64,000 bases of DNA from contig NZ_QRNF01000016.1 of the NCBI RefSeq assembly GCF_003474435.1, positions 1 to 64,000 of the forward strand, read 5' to 3'. The notes under the pieces were generated by a model. The model saw only the letters and a list, made by a program, of their open reading frames with translations. It made no database searches and had not been told where the DNA came from. Of this stretch, positions 53,413-61,246 are shown piece by piece. Origin of the DNA: Ruminococcus sp. AF46-10NS. Its GTDB lineage: Bacteria; Bacillota; Clostridia; Lachnospirales; Lachnospiraceae. Position numbers and translations under genes: made by a program. Position 1 is the first letter of the stretch; each line of letters begins with the position of its first letter.

Positions 53413-54570
53413 ATGCAGTTTTCAAAAAGACTGGACAGATTTGGAGATGAAATTTTTGCAGCTCTGAACAACCGGCGCATGGAGCTGGAAACACAGGGCA
53501 TGAAGATCTATAACATGAGTGTGGGAACTCCGGATTTCAAGACACCGGAATATATTAAAAAGGCCGTAGCGGAAGCGGCCATGGATGACGACAACTGGAA
53601 GTACAGCCTACGTGATCTGCCGGAGCTTCTGGACTCTGTCTGTACTTATTATAAGAAACGCTTTGATGTGGAACTGACACCGGACATGGTGATGACTGTT
53701 TATGGAAGCCAGGAAGGAATGGGACATCTTGGCATGGCGCTATGCGATGAGGGAGATACAGTACTTCTCCCGGATCCGTGCTATCCCGTATTTGCAGCAG
53801 GCAGCCTGATGGCAGGGGCAGTTCCTTATTATTACCCGCTTGTTGCAGAACATGATTTTCTCCCTTATGTGAAGGGCATTCCGGAAGAAGTGGCGAAGAA
53901 GGCCAAATATATGGTAGTGTCCCTGCCGTCCAACCCGGTAGGAAGCATTGCTACCCCGGGACTTTACGAAGAAATCGTGGAATTTGCGAAAAAATATGAT
54001 ATTCTGATCATTCATGACAATGCTTACAGCGATATCATCTTTGACGGAGCTTTCGGCGGAAGCTTCCTGGCAACTCCGGGAGCGAAAGATATTGGCGTGG
54101 AGTTTTTCAGTCTTTCCAAATCATTTAATGTCACAGGTGCGAGACTCAGTTTTCTGGTAGGCCGTCCGGATGTGATCGCAGCACTTCGTAAACTGAGAAG
54201 CCAGATTGACTTCGGTATGTTTCTGCCGCTCCAGAAAGCTGCCATCGCCGCACTGAATGGCCCGCTGGAAAGTGTAAAAGAACAGTGCCAGATGTACCAG
54301 GAGAGAAGAGATGCACTCTGTCAGGGACTTCGTGATATTGGCTGGGAACTTCCTAATGGAAAAGGCACCATGTTCGTCTGGGCGAAGATCCCGGGCGGCC
54401 GCACAGACAGTATGGCTTTCTGTATGGAACTGATGGAAAAAGCCGGTGTCATTGTAACCCCGGGAGCAAGCTTCGGTCCACACGGGGAAGGATATGTACG
54501 CTTCGCTCTTGTCCTTCCACCAGAGAAGATCCAGGAAGCAGTGGAAGCGATCCGGAAGAGCGAGTTATAG
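53413..54570 (+). CDS. PLP-dependent class I/II aminotransferase (LL-DAP aminotransferase-like)
   Basis: A 385-residue fold-I aminotransferase with MSVGTPDFKTPEYI, VYGSQEGMGHLGMAL, LPSNPVGSIATPGLYEE, HDNAYSDIIFDG and the PLP lysine in SLSKSFNVTGARLSF. It resembles LL-diaminopimelate or aspartate/aromatic aminotransferases of Clostridia; the substrate is not fixed by sequence alone. It has its own promoter and dyad, so it need not be co-regulated with trpXYZ. It is convergent with tmcAL, 43 bases apart, with no clear terminator. Confidence 0.83.
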   Translation: MQFSKRLDRFGDEIFAALNNRRMELETQGMKIYNMSVGTPDFKTPEYIKKAVAEAAMDDDNWKYSLRDLPELLDSVCTYYKKRFDVELTPDMVMTVYGSQEGMGHLGMALCDEGDTVLLPDPCYPVFAAGSLMAGAVPYYYPLVAEHDFLPYVKGIPEEVAKKAKYMVVSLPSNPVGSIATPGLYEEIVEFAKKYDILIIHDNAYSDIIFDGAFGGSFLATPGAKDIGVEFFSLSKSFNVTGARLSFLVGRPDVIAALRKLRSQIDFGMFLPLQKAAIAALNGPLESVKEQCQMYQERRDALCQGLRDIGWELPNGKGTMFVWAKIPGGRTDSMAFCMELMEKAGVIVTPGASFGPHGEGYVRFALVLPPEKIQEAVEAIRKSEL

Positions 54571-54613
54571 TCAAGTGGAGATTCGCAACTTCGCAGGGGA
54601 CTTCCTTGATTGG

Positions 54614-55888
54614 TTAAATGATCCGAAGTGGCTTTTTCATCTCATGGATAAAAGGCAGGCCTGTCTTGTGGCAGAGAAGCATTTCGTAAAGATTGGAAGC
54701 CTCACAGGTTTCATGAAAAAGCTGAAGTGCATTTTCATCAAGGATTGAAGAGGCATCCGCTGCCTTGGTAATTAATGGGATTGAGGAATTCTTCTTGATC
54801 TGGCTGAGAAGCGGAGCACTGTTTTTTCGAAAACCAAAGTACCCGGGCATAGGGAATATGTCCGGGTGCTTTTGTTTTTTGATTAAGAAAGATTCGGACA
54901 AGGCTGCGGCAAATAGCAGAACGGGTAATATCCCGTGTTTTCAGAAGATCCGCAAACTGGGAAAAACCTTCATATTGATTACGGGATTTCAGTATACGTC
55001 GGATCAGTGCATCCGAAAGATCCGGATACATTTGTAAAGTTTCTTCGGATTCCAGAAGAAGTTTGTAATGCAGAGGAAGATCCAGTGCTGAGTCAGAAAG
55101 CCATGCTCCTTTTTCGAGAGAATCCAGAAATCCGGAAATAGAAGCAGAAGGAATCAATCGGGAAAAATCAGCAGACTGCCCGGCTTTTTCGGACTTTTTC
55201 ATAAGGTTCCGGATGCCGGAAGCAGAGGGAAACTTTTCATCAGAAAGAAGAGAAAAATCCGTATCATGATAACCACTTCCTTTTCTTAAAAGTGCATGAG
55301 GAATGATCCGGCTGTTAATACGGAGAAGTGCCTTGCAGTATTCGATTCCCAGGATATTGTTAGGAGAAGAAAGGACGAGCTCAATATGTTCTGACGAAGT
55401 ACCCAATGTATTTAGCCCGGAAGCGATTTTTTCCTGAATGTAACCGATCAGTGCACTGCTTCTTGCAGCAGGAAAACTCATTCCGGCACGAAGATTCTGC
55501 TGAAGGAGATTACGATATTCAGACGGTTCTTTCACCAGGATCTCTGCAACATCCATAAGAATCTCTGTATCTCCGCATTCACTTCCGAAACATAATTCAT
55601 CTGCAACACCAAGCCCGTCAAGAAGACTTACCCCACCTGCGGCAAACCCTTCTGCACTGGCCGTTGCTGTCTGCACCGGCATTTCCAGAACCAGGTCAGC
55701 ACCACCAAGAAGAGCCATCTCAGTCCGGACATGTTTTCCATAAGGGCAGGAGCACCTCTCTGTACAAAATCTCCGCTCATGGCGATTACAACATAATCAG
55801 CACCAATAGTTTCTTTTGCACAGCGGATCTGATATTCATGCCCCCTGTGAAATGGGTTATATTCTGCAACAATTCCAACAACTTTCAT
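54614..55888 (-). CDS. tmcAL: tRNA(Met) cytidine acetate ligase; two one-base breaks
   Basis: Three minus-strand frames make one protein of about 424 residues: 55628-55888 (VAEYNPFHRGHEYQI, nucleotidyltransferase HxGH), 54738-55718 (MALLGGADLVLEMPVQTATASAEGF, SSEHIELVLSSPNNILGIEY) and 54614-54901 (GFRKNSAPLLSQIKKN to the end). One extra A near 55738 restores MEKHVRTEMALLGG, and removal of one T near 54827 restores ARVLGFRKNS. TmcAL activates acetate to acetylate C34 of elongator tRNA-Met. It lies next to pta, as in many Firmicutes. The breaks are probably sequence error. Confidence 0.87.
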
Positions 55889-55982
55889 ATAAAAAATACC
55901 TGCCGTTTCTGAAAATTCAAATCTTGAAATAAGCTTTTATAATATAATAATGGTGCTATTTTAACATAAGCAATGTAAAAAG

Positions 55983-56129
55983 TTAAGCGGCATTCGAAAT
56001 CTGTTTTGCTGCCATAAAACCGAATGCTGCTGTACGCTCTGTACCCGGCAACACCCTTTGTAAGATACAGAAATCACGCAATTCATGATCGTGAACCGAA
56101 ATCCTCGGGCCATCTGTGACCTTTACCAT
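55983..56129 (-). CDS. Possible 48-residue small protein
   Basis: A short frame starting MVKVTDGPRISV and ending GFMAAKQISNAA has a good ribosome site, GAGGTG seven bases before the ATG, on the minus strand between tmcAL and pta. A weak promoter (TTGTCA-18-TATTTT) lies upstream in the same strand. I do not recognise the protein, and it has no signal peptide or membrane helix. It may be a real small gene or a remnant. Confidence 0.35.
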   Translation of the reverse strand: MVKVTDGPRISVHDHELRDFCILQRVLPGTERTAAFGFMAAKQISNAA

Positions 56130-56219
56130 AAAAAAACACCTCGCAGAACATTGCCGGTGAATAGTAACCATTGCACTTCAAAAAATACGCAGTATAGCCA
56201 TTTTCTGACAATGAAACGC

Positions 56220-56248
56220 TTGAAAAGAAAAGGGTAAGGGGGTATAAT
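56220..56248 (+). promoter_or_regulatory. Predicted promoter of pta-ackA
   Basis: TTGAAA at 56220-56225 and exact TATAAT at 56243-56248 are 17 bp apart. Confidence 0.75.
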
Positions 56249-56249
56249 A

Positions 56250-56286
56250 AACGCAGTGTAGTGCCCGAACAGACACTAGCGTTTTT
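56250..56286 (+). terminator. Terminator-like hairpin in the pta leader (candidate attenuator)
   Basis: AACGC-AGTGT (56250-56259) pairs with ACACT-A-GCGTT (56273-56283, one bulged A) around a 13-nt loop and runs into T5 at 56282-56286. It starts about at the transcription start and ends 28 bases before the pta ATG, so it would stop or modulate transcription into pta-ackA. Confidence 0.55.
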
Positions 56287-56314
56287 GTTACATCAAGAAA
56301 GGAGCCATTTAATC

Positions 56315-57322
56315 ATGGGATTTGTTGAACTGCTTAAGAAAAGAGCAAAAGAAAGCGTAAAAACAATTGTACTGCCAGAGACAGAGGATATGAGAACTCT
56401 TGAGGCAACTGACAAGATTCTGAAAGAGGGAGTTGCCAAGATCATCCTTATCGGTAAAGAGGAAGAGATCAACAAGAAAGCAGCAGAGGGCGGCTTTGAT
56501 ATTTCCGGCGCACAGATCGTAGATCCTGAGACATCTGACAGAACTCAGGCATACATTGATAAATTCGTAGAGCTGAGAGCTAAGAAAGGTATGACACCTG
56601 AGAAAGCGAAAGAGATCCTTCACACTCAGTACCCATACTATGGCGTAATGATGGTTAAGATGGGCGATGCAGACGGTATGGTATCCGGTGCCTGCCACTC
56701 TACAGCAGACACACTCCGTCCGTGCCTTCAGATCCTGAAGACTAAACCAGGAACAAAACTTGTATCTGCATTCTTCCTGATCGTAGTTCCGGACTGCGAG
56801 TACGGCGCAAACGGTGCATTCGTATTTGCTGATTCCGGTCTGAACCAGAACCCGACTCCGGAGGAACTTTCCGCAATCGCAGCATCTTCCGCAGAGTCCT
56901 TTGAACTTCTTGTTCAGGAGGAGCCGATCGTAGCTATGCTTTCTCACTCCACCAAGGGAAGTGCAAAACATCCTGACGTAGATAAAGTAGTAGAGGCTAC
57001 AAGAATCGCAAAAGAGGAGCATCCGGAGCTTAAGCTTGACGGAGAGTTCCAGCTTGATGCAGCTATCGTTCCAAGCGTAGGCGCATCCAAAGCACCAGGA
57101 AGCGAAGTAGCTGGTAAAGCTAACGTACTGGTATTCCCTGACCTTGATGCAGGTAACATCGGATACAAACTTGCTCAGCGTCTTGGTAAAGCAGAAGCAT
57201 ACGGACCTGTTACACAGGGTATCGCAAAACCTGTAAACGACCTGTCCCGCGGATGCTCTGCAGATGATATCGTAGGTGTTGTAGCTATCACAGCAGTACA
57301 GTGCCAGGCAGAGGATAAATAA
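56315..57322 (+). CDS. pta: Phosphate acetyltransferase
   Basis: A 335-residue enzyme that exchanges acetyl-CoA and acetyl phosphate. It starts [21 protein letters not shown] and carries the [19 protein letters not shown] block, [13 protein letters not shown], and the C-terminal [19 protein letters not shown] motif; the length matches the short single-domain Pta. ATG 56315 follows GGAGCC by 10 bases; GTG at 56261 falls in the leader hairpin. ackA follows by 26 bases, forming the acetate-producing and ATP-yielding pathway. Confidence 0.95.
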   Translation: MGFVELLKKRAKESVKTIVLPETEDMRTLEATDKILKEGVAKIILIGKEEEINKKAAEGGFDISGAQIVDPETSDRTQAYIDKFVELRAKKGMTPEKAKEILHTQYPYYGVMMVKMGDADGMVSGACHSTADTLRPCLQILKTKPGTKLVSAFFLIVVPDCEYGANGAFVFADSGLNQNPTPEELSAIAASSAESFELLVQEEPIVAMLSHSTKGSAKHPDVDKVVEATRIAKEEHPELKLDGEFQLDAAIVPSVGASKAPGSEVAGKANVLVFPDLDAGNIGYKLAQRLGKAEAYGPVTQGIAKPVNDLSRGCSADDIVGVVAITAVQCQAEDK

Positions 57323-57348
57323 TTATTGAAAATCAGGAGAGTAAAATC

Positions 57349-58539
57349 ATGAACGTATTAGTTATCAACTGTGGAAGTTCTTCATTAAAATATCAGTTAA
57401 TCGATTCTGAGACAGAGAATGTACTTGCAAAAGGTCTCTGCGAGAGAATCGGTATCGACGGAAGACTGGTATATCAGAAAGCCGGCTGTGACAAAGAGAT
57501 CACAGAGGCAGCTATGCCAACACATAAAGAAGCGATCCAGATGGTACTGGATGCTCTTACAAACGATAAGACAGGTGCTATCGGAAGCCTGAAAGAGGTT
57601 AACGCTATCGGACATCGTGTCGTACACGGCGGCGAGAAATTCGCTTCTTCCGCAGTGATCACAGACGAGATGATCAAAGCAGTAGAAGAGTGCAATGACC
57701 TTGCACCGCTTCACAACCCGGCTAACCTTATCGGTATCCGTGTATGTGCAGAACTTATGCCAGGTGTACCGCAGGTAGGCGTATTTGATACAGCTTTCCA
57801 TCAGACAATGCCGGCTAAAGCATATCTCTATGGACTTCCGCTTGACTTCTACAAGAAATATAAAGTAAGAAGATATGGCTTCCACGGAACATCCCACAGC
57901 TTCGTATCCAAGAGAGCTGTTGAGTTCCTTGGCCTTGACAAAGATAACTCCAAAGTTATTGTCTGCCACCTTGGAAACGGATCTTCCATCAGTGCAGTTG
58001 TAAACGGCAAATGCGTAGATACAACAATGGGTCTTACACCACTTGAAGGTGTTGTTATGGGAACACGTTCCGGTAACATCGATCCGGCTATCATGGAGTT
58101 TATTGCCAAGAAAGAGAATCTGGACATCGAGGGCGTTATGAACGTACTCAACAAGAAATCCGGTCTTCTTGGACTTTCCGGCGGACTTTCCAGCGATTTC
58201 CGTGACCTCAACGAGGCAGCTGAAGGCGGAAACGAAGATGCAGCTAACGCAATCGATGTTCTTTGCTACGGCATCGCTAAATTCGTAGGCGGATATGTCG
58301 CAGCAATGAATGGTGTTGACGCTATCGTATTCACAGCAGGTATCGGCGAGAACGCTATTCCGGTACGTGAGAAAGTTGTAAGCTATCTTGGATACCTTGG
58401 CGTAACACTTGACAAAGATGCTAACGGACATCGCGGCGAGGAGATCGTGATCTCCACACCGGATTCCAGAGTTAAGGTTGCTGTTATCCCGACTAACGAG
58501 GAGCTTGCAATCTGCCGTGAGACTGTAGCACTGGTATAA
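57349..58539 (+). CDS. ackA: Acetate kinase
   Basis: A 396-residue ASKHA-fold kinase that makes ATP and acetate from acetyl phosphate. It has VINCGSSSLKYQL at the start, GHRVVHGGEKF, FDTAFHQTMP, RRYGFHGTSHSFVS, VCHLGNGSSISAV and the VFTAGIGEN nucleotide site. AGGAGAG precedes the ATG. It is the second gene of the pta operon; codon bias looks strong, consistent with high expression. Confidence 0.96.
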   Translation: MNVLVINCGSSSLKYQLIDSETENVLAKGLCERIGIDGRLVYQKAGCDKEITEAAMPTHKEAIQMVLDALTNDKTGAIGSLKEVNAIGHRVVHGGEKFASSAVITDEMIKAVEECNDLAPLHNPANLIGIRVCAELMPGVPQVGVFDTAFHQTMPAKAYLYGLPLDFYKKYKVRRYGFHGTSHSFVSKRAVEFLGLDKDNSKVIVCHLGNGSSISAVVNGKCVDTTMGLTPLEGVVMGTRSGNIDPAIMEFIAKKENLDIEGVMNVLNKKSGLLGLSGGLSSDFRDLNEAAEGGNEDAANAIDVLCYGIAKFVGGYVAAMNGVDAIVFTAGIGENAIPVREKVVSYLGYLGVTLDKDANGHRGEEIVISTPDSRVKVAVIPTNEELAICRETVALV

Positions 58540-58609
58540 TCAGAGTTACCTGACATTATCAGGCACGCCACAGTTCGGGCACATGACCGGAGATTTATAT
58601 TGGAATTAT

Positions 58610-58640
58610 CGGGGGCTGACTATCAGAAGTTCAGCCCCCG
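58610..58640 (+). terminator. Hairpin after ackA, probable terminator
   Basis: CGGGGGCTGA (58610-58619) pairs perfectly with TCAGCCCCCG (58631-58640) around an 11-nt loop. Only a weak T-rich stretch (TAGTTTCCTC) follows. A smaller CCTGA/TCAGG hairpin lies upstream near 58550. Confidence 0.6.
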
Positions 58641-58692
58641 TAGTTTCCTCATCAAAAATTTAAAAAAATGTAATATTTTCCCGAAAATAACG

Positions 58693-58721
58693 TTGACAAA
58701 TCACAAGAGCATATGTATAAT
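58693..58721 (+). promoter_or_regulatory. Consensus promoter of yceD-rpmF
   Basis: Exact TTGACA at 58693-58698 and exact TATAAT at 58716-58721 are 17 bp apart, 26 bases before the yceD start. Confidence 0.88.
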
Positions 58722-58747
58722 AAATCGAGTGTGGATAGGAGAGACTT

Positions 58748-59275
58748 ATGCAGATTCAATTATTAGACATTTCTTCCTCTGATGGTAAGACAATCCAGGA
58801 GTCGGTAATTCCGGAACTGGAGAAGATTGATTTTCAGATGGGAAGTTTTCCGGTACTTGTGAAAGAACCAGTGGAACTTACGATCACCAACACAGGTGAT
58901 AAGGTTCTTGAACTTACAGGAACCGGTAAGATTACAGTAGGGATTCCCTGTGACCGCTGTCTTGAGACAGTTTCAGTAGAGATACCGCTGGAATTCAAGA
59001 AGAAGCTTGATATGAAGCTTTCTGATGAAGAGCGTGTCAACGATCTGGATGAGAGCAGCTATCTCACAGGTATGAACCTGGATGTGGACCGGTTGGTCTA
59101 TCTTGAGGTATTGATAAGCTGGCCTTTGAAGGTCTTATGTAAAGAAGATTGCAAAGGTATCTGCAGCCGCTGCGGGAAGAACCTGAACGAAGGTCCCTGC
59201 GGATGCAAGGAGGAGCCGAAGGATCCCCGCATGGCAGCTATCAGTGATATATTCAGTAAATTTAAGGAGGTGTAA
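58748..59275 (+). CDS. yceD: DUF177 (YceD) 23S rRNA accumulation protein
   Basis: A 175-residue protein with the central block GKITVGIPCDRCLETVSVEIPLEF and a C-terminal four-cysteine site, LCKEDCKGICSRCGKNLNEGPCGC, typical of DUF177. Family members precede rpmF in most bacteria and support 23S rRNA accumulation. AGGAGA precedes the ATG, and rpmF begins three bases after the stop, so they are translated together. Confidence 0.93.
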   Translation: MQIQLLDISSSDGKTIQESVIPELEKIDFQMGSFPVLVKEPVELTITNTGDKVLELTGTGKITVGIPCDRCLETVSVEIPLEFKKKLDMKLSDEERVNDLDESSYLTGMNLDVDRLVYLEVLISWPLKVLCKEDCKGICSRCGKNLNEGPCGCKEEPKDPRMAAISDIFSKFKEV

Positions 59276-59278
59276 CCT

Positions 59279-59461
59279 ATGTCCATTTGTCCTAAGAACA
59301 AATCTTCCAAAGCTAGACGTGACAAGAGAAGAGCGAACTGGAAAATGAGCGCTATGAACCTTGTTAAATGCAGCAAATGTGGAGCTCTTATGATGCCGCA
59401 CAGAGTATGCAAAGCTTGCGGAAGCTACAATAAGAAGGAAATCATCAAAGTTGAGGACTAA
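59279..59461 (+). CDS. rpmF: 50S ribosomal protein L32
   Basis: A 60-residue basic ribosomal protein with PKNKSSKARRDKRRANWKM and the zinc-ribbon cysteines CSKCG and CKACG, the C+ form of L32. It follows yceD with AAGGAGGTG before the ATG. In many Firmicutes plsX comes next; here a MATE gene, a repeat and an ABC-F gene lie between. Confidence 0.96.
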   Translation: MSICPKNKSSKARRDKRRANWKMSAMNLVKCSKCGALMMPHRVCKACGSYNKKEIIKVED

Positions 59462-59489
59462 TCCTTCCAACTTATGCGATGCAGAAAAG

Positions 59490-59527
59490 AGTCTGGTATG
59501 CTTAATGAAGTATACCGGCTTTTTTTT
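59490..59527 (+). terminator. Terminator of yceD-rpmF
   Basis: A stem of about 13 bp (59490-59503 with 59508-59520, one bulge and two G-T pairs) with an AATG loop runs into an eight-T stretch. Confidence 0.8.
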
Positions 59528-59587
59528 ATACTAAAAAAAATGAATCGTGAAAACTATATAACGAGGGGAAAAGGAAATAAAAATTAT

Positions 59588-60970
59588 ATGAAAACAAATT
59601 TACAGAAAGAAAATACCGCCAAAGTAAATCAGATCACAGAAGGCGTGATCTGGAAGCAGCTTCTGCTGTTTTTCTTTCCGATCCTGTTCGGAACATTATT
59701 CCAGCAGGTTTATAATACCGCCGATACTGTAGTAGTAGGGCGGTTTGTGGGAAAAGAAGCACTGGCAGCAGTAGGTGGATCTTCCAGCATGATCGTGAAT
59801 CTGATCGTTGGATTCTTCGTGGGTCTGTGTTCCGGAGCAGCTGTAGTGATCTCTCAGTATTATGGGGCAAAAGACAGCAAAAATCTAAAAAAGGCACTTC
59901 ACACTTCCATGATCTTCTGTCTGGCAGCCAGTGTGGTCGTAGGCATGGCAGGTTTTATCCTGGCAGAGCCGATCCTGCACCTTATGAAAACACCGGCAGA
60001 AGTAATCCCGGATTCTGTGCTGTATCTCCACATCTATTTTGCAGGAACTTTTTTTAACCTGGTATACAATATGGTATCCAGTATCTTACGTTCAGTAGGA
60101 GACTCAAAAAGACCCCTGTATGTGCTGATCATCACCTGCCTTCTTAATATTCTTCTGGATGTAATCTTTGTGGTGAGCTTCCATATGGGTGTTTTGGGTG
60201 TTGCACTTGCAACAGTAAGCTGCCAGGCAGTCAGTGCCATTCTTGTTACCTGGTTTCTGATGCGGGCGAACGATATTTACCGCCTAAAGTTCCATGAGAT
60301 CCGGTTTGATGCACATTCCCTGGCAGCAGTTCTCCGCATCGGACTTCCGGCAGGACTGGAATCTGTAATGTACAACATTGCCAATCTGACCATTCAGATA
60401 TTTGTCAATGAGCTTGGAACAGATACCGTGGCAGCCTGGGGAACCCTGGGAAAAATTGATGCTGTATTCTGGATGGTGTGCAATGCTTTTGCCATCTCAA
60501 TTACCACCTTTGTGGGCCAGAATTACGGTGCCGGAAAATACCGCCGTATGCAAAAAAGCGTCCGTGTCTGTATGATAATGGCTTACATTACCGCCTTTAT
60601 TGTAAGCGGAGGTATTTTTCTGTTTGCAGAGCCTATTTACCGTCTGTTTACCACAGATCAGGGAGTTGTGGACATCGGTGTTCATATGATCCGTTTCCTG
60701 ATTCCGTCCTACGCCCTTTATGTAGTGATCGGTATTCTCTCCGGTGCACTCAGGGGAGCAGGAAAAGTGCTGATACCCATGATCCTGACCTGCGGAGGAG
60801 TGTGCCTGATCCGTATTATCTGGCTGTTTGTTTTTGTTACCAGGCATCCGGGAATCAATAATATCATGCTCAGTTATCCGGTATCCTGGGTGATCACGGC
60901 AGTTCTGTTTGTGATCTACTATTTCAGCCATTTTCCGGGAATACGTAAAGAAAAACAAAAAATTATTTAA
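59588..60970 (+). CDS. MATE-family efflux transporter
   Basis: A 460-residue, 12-helix MATE protein starting VIWKQLLLFFFPILFGTLFQQVYNTADTVVVGRFVGKEALAAVGG, a pattern of the DinF/NorM-like Clostridia clade. The second half has LRIGLPAGLESVMYNIANLTIQ and FVGQNYGAGKYRRMQKSV. ATG 59588 (MKTNLQKENT) is preferred to upstream starts at 59474 and 59540, which fall in or next to the rpmF terminator; AAAAGGA lies 12 bases before it. Its TAA stop is the first three bases of repeat copy B. Confidence 0.88.
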   Translation: MKTNLQKENTAKVNQITEGVIWKQLLLFFFPILFGTLFQQVYNTADTVVVGRFVGKEALAAVGGSSSMIVNLIVGFFVGLCSGAAVVISQYYGAKDSKNLKKALHTSMIFCLAASVVVGMAGFILAEPILHLMKTPAEVIPDSVLYLHIYFAGTFFNLVYNMVSSILRSVGDSKRPLYVLIITCLLNILLDVIFVVSFHMGVLGVALATVSCQAVSAILVTWFLMRANDIYRLKFHEIRFDAHSLAAVLRIGLPAGLESVMYNIANLTIQIFVNELGTDTVAAWGTLGKIDAVFWMVCNAFAISITTFVGQNYGAGKYRRMQKSVRVCMIMAYITAFIVSGGIFLFAEPIYRLFTTDQGVVDIGVHMIRFLIPSYALYVVIGILSGALRGAGKVLIPMILTCGGVCLIRIIWLFVFVTRHPGINNIMLSYPVSWVITAVLFVIYYFSHFPGIRKEKQKII

Positions 60971-61129
60971 CCGAATCAAGTAAGTCCCCTGCTTCAATTG
61001 CGAGGAACAATAAGCAGTGGGTGGGACTTACTTGTATCAGGAGGGGTATAAGCCCCTCCCTGATAAACTGCGGAGCAGTTATTCGGTTATGAGCAAGTAG
61101 CGAAAGCGGATTGCGAATATCCGATTGAC
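60968..61129. repeat. 162-bp structured dispersed element, copy B (cloverleaf plus tail)
   Basis: It is the same length as copy A at 23911-24072, with about five substitutions. The outer TAACCGAAT/ATTCGGTTA stem, the CAAGTAAGTCCC/GGGACTTACTTG hairpin, the AACTGC/GCAGTT hairpin and the CGGAT/ATCCG tail are unchanged. In the middle hairpin TATCAGGAGGGG faces CCCCTCCCTGATA, with one bulged C balanced by a loop one base shorter. The element begins exactly at the MATE stop codon and ends 117 bases before the ABC-F start. Confidence 0.85.
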
Positions 61130-61246
61130 CGAAATCCGGACAAAAAACAAAGAAGATAGCGGAAAGCAAGGCAGTTCTTGACGGGAATAGAAAAATTCGC
61201 TATCCTATCATGGAAATGATTTTTTCATGAACGGAGAAGATAAAGC

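Noticed and set aside
54494..54748. 84-residue + strand frame after the aminotransferase
   Set aside because: It overlaps the aminotransferase end in another frame and the antisense of the tmcAL C-terminus, which explains the coding signal.
57397..58431. 344-residue open frame on the minus strand
   Set aside because: Antisense shadow of the strongly codon-biased ackA.
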